Assembly: GCF_019331805.1 (NCBI RefSeq)
Contig: NZ_JAHBBE010000002.1
Location: 1-64,000 of the forward strand
Source: Bifidobacterium pongonis
Lineage (GTDB): Bacteria; Actinomycetota; Actinomycetes; Actinomycetales; Bifidobacteriaceae
Length of the DNA: 64,000 bases
Direction of reading: 5' to 3'
Part shown: positions 56,427 to 64,000 of the stretch, one piece after another
Numbering within the stretch: position 1 is the stretch's first letter
Layout: every line of letters starts with the position of its first letter
Made by a program: the position numbers and the translations under genes
The notes under the pieces: model-generated
The model's input: only the letters and a program-made list of their open reading frames with translations
The model's database searches: none
What the model was told of the DNA's origin: nothing

Positions 56427-58475
56427 ATGGTGGAAACCATGTTGCGAGAGTATATTTCCGATCCTGCGTATGAGACCCAGGACAGCGACACGATTTTCTC
56501 CCTGCTTCGGGATCGTGCGCAGAAAGCCCCCGATGATGAGATCGCCGAGTGGCAGGACAATGATGGGCGCACATGGCGCTCCGCCACCGCCGGTGAAATG
56601 CTCGCCCGCGTTCGTGAAGTGGCCAAGGGCCTTATCGCCTTGGGTGCCCGGCCCGGCGTGATGGTCGCCATCTATTCGGCGACATGCTACGAATGGGGCA
56701 TCGTCGATTTCGCCTGCGCCGCCATCGGCGCGGTGAGCGTTCCGATCTACGAGACCGATTCCGCGGCCCAGGCGGCGTCGATCCTCGAAGACACGAAGCC
56801 TCTGATCGCCTTCGCCGGCGACAACGCCCACGCGTTGACGTTGGAACAGATTCGCAAGACAGCGACCGGATTGAGCTACGTGTTCAACTTCCAGGAGAAC
56901 GGTTTGGACGCCGTGGCGGACTTCGGCGCCGGCGTCACGGACGCCGAACTCGACAAGGCCATCTCCCGCGTGAAGGCCGACGACATGGCCACCATCGTCT
57001 ACACGTCCGGCTCGACCGGCAAACCGAAGGGCGCCATGCTGTCCAACCGCAACTTCACGCATATCGTGAAGAACGGCTACATCATCCTCGACGAGATGCT
57101 CTACCAGCCGAACCGTCTGCTGCTGTTCCTGCCGTTGGCGCACTGTTTCGCGAGGTACATCCAGTACGTGTGCATCGGCGGCCATGGCGTGGTCGGGTAC
57201 ATTCCCAGCGCCAAGCACCTGCTGGCCGATCTGCGCTCCTTCAAACCGACCTACCTGCTCGGCGTGCCGCGTGTGTTCGAAAAGGTGTACAACGCCGCCT
57301 CGCAAAAGGCGGGCAACGGCATCGCCGGGCGCATTTTCGCCCGCGCATACACGCATTTCGCCGACTGGTCCAAGGCGGAGCAGGAAGGCAAAGGCCATTC
57401 GCCCGTCGCACGCATCCGTCACTCCTTCTACATGCAGACCGTCGGCAAGTCCGTGCGTTCCGCACTCGGCCCGAACCTCGCATGGCTCGCCTGCGGTGGT
57501 GCGCCGATCAACCCCGATCTGGCCCATTTCTTCAACGGCATGGACGGCATCACCTTCATTCAGGGCTACGGCATGACCGAAACCGCGGCCCCCATGTTGG
57601 TGAACTGGCAGGACGACAACGAGGTCGGCTCCGTCGGCAAGCCCGGACCGGGCATGGGCGTGCGCGTGACCGACGACGATGAGATCGAACTGTTCGGTCC
57701 GAACGTGTTCATCGGCTACTACCGCCAGCCGGAACTGACCGCCCAGACGAAGTCCGAGGACGGCTGGATCGCCACCGGCGATCTGGGAACCATCGACGAT
57801 GCGGGCTTCGTGCGCATCACCGGCCGCAAGAAGGACATCATCATCACCGCGGGCGGCAAGAACGTCAGCCCCGCGCCGATGGAGGAGACCATCGCCAGCT
57901 GCCCGATCGTCGACCATGCGGTCGTCGTCGGCGACAACAAGCCCTTCATCTCCGCCCTGATCGAACTCGAACCCGATATGACCCGCTCGTGGCTGTCCTC
58001 CCAGGGGCTCGACGCGGACATGCCCATCGAGCAGATCGTGCGCAACGACGCCGTACGCGCCTTCATCCAGCAGTACGTCGATCAGGCCAACGCCACCGTG
58101 TCCAGGGCCGAATCCGTGCGCAAGTTCGCCATCCTCACCGAACAGTTCAGCCAGGAGACCGGAACGCTCACGCCGAGCATGAAAGTGGTGCGCGCCAAGG
58201 TGATCAGCCGGTTCTCCGACGTGATCGACGGCGAACTGTACGTGCCCAAAGGCGCGTCCAAGCCGCTGCCCAGCACGGTTCGACTGCTCGACCAGGCCAC
58301 CGAGTCCGTCAAGCAGGTTTCCGTCAGCATGAGCCCCAAGGTCAGGCAGGCATACGAGCAGGCCAAAGTGAATGTGTCGGATTCGATTGCTAGCGTTTCC
58401 GAGAAGATCCGCAAGCAGGAAGACGGCCCGGAGAGCAACGAGGCCGAAACCGAAACCAAGAATGAGGAGAAGTAA
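56427..58475 (+). CDS. Long-chain fatty-acid-CoA ligase (AMP-binding)
   Basis: A 682-residue adenylate-forming enzyme that activates fatty acids as acyl-AMP and then acyl-CoA. The P-loop-like motif [11 protein letters not shown] lies near residues 192-202; the A5 motif is [11 protein letters not shown] and the C-terminal hinge region is [19 protein letters not shown]. The architecture and length match FAA1/LC-FACS-type synthetases with a long C-terminal domain. The last 30 residues are charged and Glu-rich. The stop TAA is five bases before def. The chain-length preference is unknown. Confidence 0.92.
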   Translation: MVETMLREYISDPAYETQDSDTIFSLLRDRAQKAPDDEIAEWQDNDGRTWRSATAGEMLARVREVAKGLIALGARPGVMVAIYSATCYEWGIVDFACAAIGAVSVPIYETDSAAQAASILEDTKPLIAFAGDNAHALTLEQIRKTATGLSYVFNFQENGLDAVADFGAGVTDAELDKAISRVKADDMATIVYTSGSTGKPKGAMLSNRNFTHIVKNGYIILDEMLYQPNRLLLFLPLAHCFARYIQYVCIGGHGVVGYIPSAKHLLADLRSFKPTYLLGVPRVFEKVYNAASQKAGNGIAGRIFARAYTHFADWSKAEQEGKGHSPVARIRHSFYMQTVGKSVRSALGPNLAWLACGGAPINPDLAHFFNGMDGITFIQGYGMTETAAPMLVNWQDDNEVGSVGKPGPGMGVRVTDDDEIELFGPNVFIGYYRQPELTAQTKSEDGWIATGDLGTIDDAGFVRITGRKKDIIITAGGKNVSPAPMEETIASCPIVDHAVVVGDNKPFISALIELEPDMTRSWLSSQGLDADMPIEQIVRNDAVRAFIQQYVDQANATVSRAESVRKFAILTEQFSQETGTLTPSMKVVRAKVISRFSDVIDGELYVPKGASKPLPSTVRLLDQATESVKQVSVSMSPKVRQAYEQAKVNVSDSIASVSEKIRKQEDGPESNEAETETKNEEK

Positions 58476-58479
58476 GCAA

Positions 58480-58962
58480 TTGGCTATTCGCGAAATCAGA
58501 GTCGTTCCCGATCCCGTTCTGCGCACCCCGTGCGATGAGATCAAGGAGATCACCCCGGCCGTTCGCCGTCTGGTCGACGATCTGCTGGAAACCGTCGACG
58601 ATCCGGGTCGCGCCGGATTGTCCGCCAACCAGATCGGCGTGAACCTGAGGGCGTTCTCGTACAACATCAACGGCAAGATCGGCTACATTCTGAACCCGGT
58701 CATCGAAGAGAAATCCGGCGAACAGTACGGCGACGAAGGCTGCCTGTCGGTTCCGGGCCTGTGGTACAAGACCCGCCGCGCCGATTACGCGCGCGTGCGC
58801 GGCATCGACCTGGACGGCAAGGAGATCGTGCTGGAAGGCCACGGTCTGTTCGGCCGCATGCTGCAGCATGAATGCGACCATCTCGACGGCCATGTCTACC
58901 TCGACCGCTTGGAGAAGGAAGAGCGCAAGGAAGCCATGCGCTACATGCGCAACCATCACTGA
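58480..58962 (+). CDS. def: Peptide deformylase
   Basis: A 160-residue metalloenzyme that removes the N-formyl group from nascent proteins. The three motifs are seen: GLSANQIG (motif 1), EGCLSVPG (motif 2, with the metal Cys) and HECDHLDG (motif 3, with both metal His and the catalytic Glu). The start is TTG 58480, with GAGGAG ten bases upstream; no closer ATG exists. It lies four bases after the acyl-CoA ligase gene. A GC-rich hairpin follows the stop at once. Confidence 0.94.
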   Translation: MAIREIRVVPDPVLRTPCDEIKEITPAVRRLVDDLLETVDDPGRAGLSANQIGVNLRAFSYNINGKIGYILNPVIEEKSGEQYGDEGCLSVPGLWYKTRRADYARVRGIDLDGKEIVLEGHGLFGRMLQHECDHLDGHVYLDRLEKEERKEAMRYMRNHH

Positions 58963-58967
58963 CATCT

Positions 58968-58991
58968 CGCCCCGCCGATTTTGGCGGGGCG
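58968..58991 (+). terminator. Terminator after def
   Basis: A perfect 9-base stem CGCCCCGCC / GGCGGGGCG with the loop GATTTT. It is 6 bases after the stop codon and just upstream of the rpsB promoter. Confidence 0.7.
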
Positions 58992-58994
58992 ACG

Positions 58995-59003
58995 TGCTAT
59001 TAT
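58995..59003 (+). promoter_or_regulatory. Extended -10 promoter of rpsB
   Basis: TGCTATTAT, a TG-n-TATTAT extended -10, lies about 190 bases ahead of the rpsB start codon. The -35 is not obvious. It implies a long 5' leader for the S2 message. Confidence 0.6.
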
Positions 59004-59200
59004 GTGGGCTCGTGCGCCAACCGGCTCCGATCGCAGTCTCGGCGGTTGGAACCAAACCAATATTGTCAACCGGCGCGCAACAAATTCGCGTCATGCTCGC
59101 GACGGCCCGTGTCGGTCGGCTTCGATCCCATCAGGGAAGGGAGGCTGCACGCGGGTGCGCATGGCCAGGCAAGAACCGACAAGAAAGAGGTAGCAATACC

Positions 59201-59998
59201 ATGGCTCAGATCACTATGAGCGAAATGCTGAAGGCAGGCCTGCACTTCGGTCACCAGACCCGTCGTTGGAACCCGAAGATGAAGCAGTTCATCCTCACCC
59301 AGCGCAACGGCATCCACATCATCAACCTGTTCAAGTCCCTCGACATGATCGACGTCGCCTACGACTTCATCAAGTCCACGGTCGCCCACAACGGCACCGT
59401 GCTCTTCGTCGGCACCAAGAAGCAGGCTCAGGAAGCGGTGTCCGCCCAGGCCACCCGCGTGAACATGCCGTACGTCTCCGAGCGTTGGCTCGGCGGCATG
59501 CTGACCAACTTCCAGACCGTCTCCAAGCGCGTCGCCCGCCTCAAGGAACTCGAAGAGGTCGACTTCACCGACGTGCACGGTTCCGGCCTGACCAAGAAGG
59601 AACTGCTGCTGCTCGAGCGCGAGAAGGACAAGCTGAACAAGCAGCTGGGCGGTATCCGCAACATGAACCGCACCCCGTCCGCGATGTTCGTCGTCGACAT
59701 CAACAAGGAAGCCCTGGCCGTCGAGGAAGCCCACAAGCTGGGCATCCCGGTCGTCGCCATCGTCGACACCAACACCGATCCGGAAGCCGTCGAGTACCCG
59801 ATTCCGGCCAACGATGACGCCATCCGCGGCATCGAACTGCTGACCAGCCTGATGGCCGACGCCGTCGCCGAAGGTCTGATTGAGCGCTCCGGCAAGGCCA
59901 CCAAGGCCGAAGGCGAAGCCGCCGAGCAGCCGATGGCTGCTTGGGAGAAGGAGCTCCTGGAGAACCAGGCTCCCGCCGAAGCCGAAAAGGCCGAGTGA
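59201..59998 (+). CDS. rpsB: 30S ribosomal protein S2
   Basis: A 265-residue small-subunit protein that binds at the head-body hinge. The N-terminal [20 protein letters not shown] and the conserved [12 protein letters not shown] are unmistakable. The Ala/Glu-rich C-terminal tail (about 30 residues after residue 230) is usual in actinobacteria. ATG 59201 has AGAGGTAG 7-9 bases upstream. It is followed by tsf, in the common rpsB-tsf order, with an attenuator-like hairpin in between. The leader is about 190 bases long. Confidence 0.97.
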   Translation: MAQITMSEMLKAGLHFGHQTRRWNPKMKQFILTQRNGIHIINLFKSLDMIDVAYDFIKSTVAHNGTVLFVGTKKQAQEAVSAQATRVNMPYVSERWLGGMLTNFQTVSKRVARLKELEEVDFTDVHGSGLTKKELLLLEREKDKLNKQLGGIRNMNRTPSAMFVVDINKEALAVEEAHKLGIPVVAIVDTNTDPEAVEYPIPANDDAIRGIELLTSLMADAVAEGLIERSGKATKAEGEAAEQPMAAWEKELLENQAPAEAEKAE

Positions 59999-60005
59999 TC
60001 CGGCA

Positions 60006-60054
60006 CCGCCGGGGGAGAGGTTCCGGCCGCTCTCCCGGCGGGCTTCAATTTTTT
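60006..60054 (+). terminator. Terminator or attenuator between rpsB and tsf
   Basis: CCGCCGGG..GAGAG pairs with CTCTCCCGGCGG (two bulged G), followed six bases later by TTTTTT. It could reduce tsf expression relative to rpsB. Confidence 0.7.
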
Positions 60055-60095
60055 CATCTGTCAAACCCAGTTCCATATAAGGGAGAACGAACACT

Positions 60096-60971
60096 ATGGC
60101 AGCAATTACCGCCGCTCTGATCAAGCAGGTGCGCGAAGACACCGGCGCAGGCATGATGGACGTCAAGAAGGCCCTCACCGAGGCCGAAGGCGACGTCGCT
60201 CGCGCCAAGGAAATCATCCGCGCCAAGGGCATCGCCGCAGCCGGCAAGCGTGAAGGCCGCGCCGCCCAGGAAGGCACCATCGCCTCCAAGGTCGTCGAAG
60301 GCGCCAATGGCGAAGTCGGCTACGCCGTCGAGCTGAACTCCGAGACCGACTTCGTGGCCAAGACCCCGAAGTTCGTTGACTTCAGCAACACCGTGCTGGG
60401 CTACGCCGTCGCAGCCGATGCCGATTCCGCGGACGCCCTGCTGGAAGCCAAGGCTGAGGAAGGCACCGTCAAGGAAGCCGTCGAGGAAGCCGCCGCCCTG
60501 TTCGGCGAGCACGTCAAGGTCGGCCAGTTCGCCAAGATCTCCGGCGAGCATGTCGAGATCTACGCTCACAAGAAGTCCGCCGAGATGCCGCCGAGCATCG
60601 TCGCGATGATCGCCACCGATAAGGCCGGCGCCGCCGTCGCTCACGAAGCCGCTCTGCAGATCTCCGCCATGGGCGCCCAGTGGCTCACCCGCGAGGACGT
60701 TCCGGCCGACGTGCTGGAGTCCGAGACCCGCGTGGCCACCGAGAAGACCACCGAAGAGCTCAAGAGCAAGGGCAAGCCGGAAGCCGTGATCGAGAAGATC
60801 GCTCCGAAGATCGTCGAAGGCCGTCTGAACGCCTTCTACAAGGAGACCGTGCTTCTGGAGCAGGCCTACGTCAAGGATCCGTCCAAGACCGTCGGCGACC
60901 TGTTCAAGGAAGTCGGTGGCACCGCCACCGCGTTCGCCCGTGTCGAGGTCGGCAAGGGCGCGGAGGCCTGA
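60096..60971 (+). CDS. tsf: Elongation factor Ts
   Basis: The 291-residue guanine-nucleotide exchange factor of EF-Tu. The N-terminal UBA-like domain (LIKQVREDTGAGMMDVKKAL) is followed by the conserved NSETDFVAKTP, the EF-Tu contact site. The middle region carries the extra helices seen in many actinobacterial Ts proteins. AAGGGAG is about 10 bases ahead of the ATG. It can be co-transcribed with rpsB and is followed by a clear terminator. Confidence 0.97.
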   Translation: MAAITAALIKQVREDTGAGMMDVKKALTEAEGDVARAKEIIRAKGIAAAGKREGRAAQEGTIASKVVEGANGEVGYAVELNSETDFVAKTPKFVDFSNTVLGYAVAADADSADALLEAKAEEGTVKEAVEEAAALFGEHVKVGQFAKISGEHVEIYAHKKSAEMPPSIVAMIATDKAGAAVAHEAALQISAMGAQWLTREDVPADVLESETRVATEKTTEELKSKGKPEAVIEKIAPKIVEGRLNAFYKETVLLEQAYVKDPSKTVGDLFKEVGGTATAFARVEVGKGAEA

Positions 60972-61004
60972 TTCCTCCCGCTATTCGCCTGATAGGTGAT
61001 ATCT

Positions 61005-61038
61005 GGGCGGTCCGCATTGCATGCGGGCCGCCCTTTTT
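61005..61038 (+). terminator. Terminator after tsf
   Basis: A 13-base stem GGGCGGTCCGCAT / ATGCGGGCCGCCC (one G-T pair) with a 3-base loop and TTTTT directly after it. Confidence 0.9.
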
Positions 61039-61087
61039 GCTGTTATTGTTGGTAACCGTCTATTGAATGGGAAGAGCGAGGGCGGAT

Positions 61088-62137
61088 ATGAGAATCCTTG
61101 ACGCATTGCTGATCAACTCACCGACGATACTGTTCGGCCTGCTGTTCCTCTGGTCGTTCTGGCGCGAACCGAGGCAGTTCCGCAACGGCCTGTTCCTGTC
61201 TCTGTTCCTGATCTGTTTGGGCGCGACATGCATGCTGTACTTCGACAACGTCCTGGTATGGGCCGTGGTCGCCGTGCTCATCGATCTTCTGGCGTTTGTC
61301 GGACTGGTGTTCCTGTTCTCCGACACGTTCATCGTGATCAGGCGTGAAGGCTTCTCCTTGGTGGCGTTGCTGCCTGCGTTGTTCGCTGCGACCTTCCTTG
61401 TGTGCTTCATTGGCGCGCCGATGGTGACGATTTTCTTCCCTGTGCCGTTCTGGTTCATGATGCTCACGCTGATGATCATGCTGGAAGGGTTCTGGTTCTT
61501 CCTCAGCTTCGGTTCGCTGCTCGTCTATTCGACGTTCTACCGCTTGTTGCCGCGCCGCCGGACCTACGACTACATCATCATCCATGGTGCTGGCTTGCAG
61601 GGCGACAAACCCACGCCGCTGCTGCGCGGCCGCATCGACAAGGCCGTGGCGCTGTGGGAGAAGCAGGGCAGGCAGGGCAAGCTCATCGCATCCGGCGGTC
61701 AAGGTTCGGACGAAGTCGTCTCCGAGGCCGAGGCGATCAGGAACTATTTGGTGGAGGAACGCGGCGTGCCCGCCGACGCCGTGATCATGGAAAGCAAGTC
61801 CACCACCACCATGGAGAATCTGAAGTATTCTATGGCCATCATGGATGAGCTTGGTCCGAATATGGAACACAAGGACAAGCGTTCGCTCAACAGGGGCGGC
61901 TACCGGTGCGCGCTGGTCACCAGCGATTACCATGTGTTCCGCGCCTGCGAGTACGCGCATAATCTCAAGCTCAAGGCGGACGGCGTGGGAAGCCATACCA
62001 AGAGCTATTACTGGCCCGCGGCGTTCATCCGCGAGTTCGTCGCCGTCACGCGTGCCCATCTGTGGCCGTATTACGTGATCGCCGCGGTCTGCGTTCTCAT
62101 CTACATCGTTGCGAAATGCATCTCCGTATTCCTCTAG
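61088..62137 (+). CDS. YdcF/DUF218 family membrane protein
   Basis: A 349-residue protein with five hydrophobic segments in the first half (about residues 5-160), then a soluble DUF218 domain (about 165-310) containing DYIIIHGAGLQGD, SGGQGSDEVVSEA and TSDYHVFRA, and a last membrane helix near the C-terminus. YdcF proteins are proposed to bind SAM or to take part in envelope biology; the role is not established. ATG 61088 follows GAGGGCGG, so it is preferred over an in-frame ATG at 61067. It is the only gene between tsf and pyrH and has no evident functional link to them. Confidence 0.85.
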   Translation: MRILDALLINSPTILFGLLFLWSFWREPRQFRNGLFLSLFLICLGATCMLYFDNVLVWAVVAVLIDLLAFVGLVFLFSDTFIVIRREGFSLVALLPALFAATFLVCFIGAPMVTIFFPVPFWFMMLTLMIMLEGFWFFLSFGSLLVYSTFYRLLPRRRTYDYIIIHGAGLQGDKPTPLLRGRIDKAVALWEKQGRQGKLIASGGQGSDEVVSEAEAIRNYLVEERGVPADAVIMESKSTTTMENLKYSMAIMDELGPNMEHKDKRSLNRGGYRCALVTSDYHVFRACEYAHNLKLKADGVGSHTKSYYWPAAFIREFVAVTRAHLWPYYVIAAVCVLIYIVAKCISVFL

Positions 62138-62279
62138 TCCGCCGGGATCATGAATCGGGATTCATCGTGCCCGCGCGTTGATGATGCGACGGTCGGCGTT
62201 AGCCGATATGCTGAAGAACGGTAGTTTTGCGGTTCGCGCGTCAGCGACGCGGGCCGAGTGACAACGAAGGAAGATAACT

Positions 62280-63029
62280 ATGACTGGCGAAAACGCAGGC
62301 GACAAGCCCCGCAGAGTGTTGCTCAAGCTGTCCGGCGAGGCGTTCGGCGGCGGCAAGGTCGGCATCGACACCCACGTGGTGCGCCGCATCGCTTCGGAAA
62401 TCGTCCCCGCAGTGAACAAGGGCGTGCAGGTCGCGATCGTGGTCGGCGGCGGCAACTTCTTCCGCGGCGCGGAACTGCAGCAGGCCGGCATCGACCGTTC
62501 CCGCGGCGACTACATGGGTATGCTCGGCACGGTAATGAACTGCCTCGCCCTGCAGGATTTCCTGGAGCAGGAAGGCCAGGCCACCAGGGTCCAGACCGCC
62601 ATCACCATGGGTCAGGTCGCGGAACCGTACATCCCTCTGAAGGCCATCCGTCATCTCGAAAAGGGCCGTGTGGTGATCTTCGGCGCCGGCGCAGGCATGC
62701 CGTACTTCTCCACCGACACCGTCTCCATCCAGCGTTCGCTGGAAATCCACTGCGACGAAGTGCTGATGGGCAAGAACGGCGTGGACGGCGTGTACACCGC
62801 CGACCCGCGCAAGGATGAGAACGCCAAGCGTTTCGAGACCCTGAGCTACAACCGCGCCCTCGTCGACAACCTTGCGGTCATGGACGCCGCGGCGCTTTCC
62901 ATGGCGCGCGACAACAAGAAGCGCATTCGCGTGTTCGGCCTCGAAGGCGAAGGCAATGTGACCCGCGCCCTCGTCGGTGAGGAAATCGGCACCCTGGTCT
63001 CCACCGCGGAATCGCGTGTGGCCGACTGA
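62280..63029 (+). CDS. pyrH: UMP kinase
   Basis: A 249-residue amino-acid-kinase-fold enzyme that phosphorylates UMP to UDP. It has [11 protein letters not shown] at the N-terminus, VGGGNFFRG in the phosphate loop, and [21 protein letters not shown], the PyrH-specific segment. The family forms hexamers regulated by UTP and GTP. The ribosome site GAAGGAA precedes the ATG by about 7 bases. It is followed by frr and cdsA, the conserved pyrH-frr-cdsA order. Confidence 0.96.
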   Translation: MTGENAGDKPRRVLLKLSGEAFGGGKVGIDTHVVRRIASEIVPAVNKGVQVAIVVGGGNFFRGAELQQAGIDRSRGDYMGMLGTVMNCLALQDFLEQEGQATRVQTAITMGQVAEPYIPLKAIRHLEKGRVVIFGAGAGMPYFSTDTVSIQRSLEIHCDEVLMGKNGVDGVYTADPRKDENAKRFETLSYNRALVDNLAVMDAAALSMARDNKKRIRVFGLEGEGNVTRALVGEEIGTLVSTAESRVAD

Positions 63030-63079
63030 CCATATCAAACGAACGACAACCACCAACGCAACATATATAAGGAGCAATA

Positions 63080-63634
63080 ATGGCAAGCGTTATCGAACAG
63101 GCCAAGGAACAGATGGCCAAGACCGTCGAGAACACCAAGGAGAACTTCGCCGGCATCCGCACCGGTCGCGCGAACCCGGCCCTGCTGAACGGCATCATGG
63201 TCGACTATTACGGTGCCCCCACGCCCATCAAGGCCGTCGCCTCCATCGGCGTTCCCGAGCCGCGCACCCTGTCCGTCACCCCGTTCGATGCCTCCCAGGC
63301 CGGCGCCGTCGAGAAGGCCATCCGCAATTCCGATCTCGGCGTGAGCCCGAACCGCGACGGCAATGTCATCCGCCTGACCATGCCGGAGCTCACCGAGGAG
63401 CGCCGCAAGGAGTACGTCAAGCTCGCCAAGACCAAGGCCGAGGACGGCAAGGTCGCGGTCCGCAACATCCGCCGCAAGGCCAAGGAAACCATCGACAAGT
63501 CCGTCAAGGACGGCGAGATGGGCGAGGACGAGGGCGATCGCCTGCTCAAGGACCTCGACAAGGTCACCAAGTCCGTCACCGACGAGATCGATTCCCTGCT
63601 TGAGACCAAGCAGAAGGAGATCATGGAGGTCTGA
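63080..63634 (+). CDS. frr: Ribosome recycling factor
   Basis: A 184-residue factor that, with EF-G, splits the post-termination ribosome. The two-domain signature is clear: long helices around IRTGRANPALLNGIMVDYYG and the C-terminal region VAVRNIRRKAKE. Length and motifs are standard. AAGGAG stands 6 bases ahead of the ATG. It lies 50 bases after pyrH and 24 bases before cdsA. Confidence 0.97.
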   Translation: MASVIEQAKEQMAKTVENTKENFAGIRTGRANPALLNGIMVDYYGAPTPIKAVASIGVPEPRTLSVTPFDASQAGAVEKAIRNSDLGVSPNRDGNVIRLTMPELTEERRKEYVKLAKTKAEDGKVAVRNIRRKAKETIDKSVKDGEMGEDEGDRLLKDLDKVTKSVTDEIDSLLETKQKEIMEV

Positions 63635-63658
63635 TCCGAGGCTTCCCGACAATCGAAT

Positions 63659-64000
63659 ATGGAACGCAATGAACAAATCCATGATCAGGCCGAGGTGACC
63701 CTCGACCAGATCAACAAGAAAACCGGTCGCAACATGCCGCAGGCCATCGCCACGGCGGTGCTGCTGATCGCGGTTATCCTCGGGTGCCTGCTGATAAGCG
63801 TCGACCTGTTCGTGGCGCTTGTCGTGGTGTTCATGATTCTGGCCCTGTGGGAGCTGAGGGTCGATTTCGCGACCGCCGGACTGCATATTCCAGTGTTCAT
63901 GCTCTGGATCTGCTCGGCGGTCACGCTGTTCGCCGCGTATTATTCACGCCTGCATGTCGTGGCCATGTCGCTGTGCGCGATGGCCTCGATCATGCTGGTG
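63659..64000 (+). CDS. cdsA: Phosphatidate cytidylyltransferase, N-terminal part (runs off the window)
   Basis: An open frame without a stop, starting at ATG 63659 and continuing past the right edge (114 codons visible). The N-terminus is charged (about 35 residues, MERNEQIHDQAEVT), then at least three membrane helices appear, with the family-like LWELRVDF between two of them. The pyrH-frr-cdsA order and the helix pattern make CdsA, which makes CDP-diacylglycerol for phospholipids, the best call. The diagnostic C-terminal motif is outside the window. No ribosome site is seen ahead of this ATG. Confidence 0.75.
   Translation, partial: MERNEQIHDQAEVTLDQINKKTGRNMPQAIATAVLLIAVILGCLLISVDLFVALVVVFMILALWELRVDFATAGLHIPVFMLWICSAVTLFAAYYSRLHVVAMSLCAMASIMLV

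Overview
The window is high-GC chromosomal DNA from an actinobacterium, most probably a Bifidobacterium. The evidence is the gene order (rpsD, DUF948, DUF6167-type, alaS, ruvX, mltG, aroC, aroKB, aroQ), a very large secreted amylase-pullulanase, a SUF iron-sulfur operon of the SufU type, glgC, icd and pyrH-frr-cdsA. I see no rRNA, prophage, insertion sequence or CRISPR array. It is mostly core genome, densely packed, with strong GC-rich hairpins between convergent genes. The organism is inferred from family content and synteny, not from a database search.

Layout. 1-2.3 kb: end of a membrane protein, then a purine salvage pair (xpt, xanthine permease) on the minus strand. 2.5-8.9 kb: PcrA helicase with a Gly/Ser/Tyr-rich tail, then a heterodimeric ABC exporter. 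9.0-11.4 kb: DUF4418 protein, FtsX-type permease and ATPase, probably a metal- or redox-linked ABC system. 11.6 kb: rpsD. 12.5-19.3 kb, minus strand: a complete 2-aminoethylphosphonate (AEP) uptake and breakdown operon (ATPase, permease fused to its binding protein, phnW, phnX) preceded by a MurR/RpiR regulator. 19.5-29.4 kb: phosphatase, the alaS-ruvX-mltG block, a prepilin peptidase on the opposite strand, and aroC-aroKB-aroQ. 29.7-34.9 kb: a 1753-residue amylopullulanase. 35.1-43.0 kb: pyrG and sufBDCSUT. 43.2-45.7 kb: glgC, an rRNA/tRNA methyltransferase and tRNA-Leu(GAG), all minus. 45.8-51.1 kb: rsmE, HIT, phoH, ybeY, CNNM/CorC, era. 51.2-56.1 kb: an orphan lipoprotein binding protein, icd, guaB3-type protein and an Rv3235-like protein. 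56.4-64 kb: acyl-CoA ligase, def, rpsB, tsf, a YdcF protein, pyrH, frr and the start of cdsA.

How they work together. The AEP operon would import AEP, transaminate it (PhnW) to phosphonoacetaldehyde and cleave that (PhnX) to acetaldehyde and phosphate. It sits between rpsD and DUF948-alaS, a junction I expect to be close in other actinobacteria, so it looks like an insertion. The amylopullulanase degrades external starch or glycogen, while GlgC starts internal glycogen synthesis. The most unusual features are the permease-binding-protein fusion, the DUF4418 cassette with Cys/His/Met motifs, the PcrA low-complexity tail, the first GH13 domain with two conserved His replaced, and a GuaB3-like protein lacking the IMPDH cysteine.
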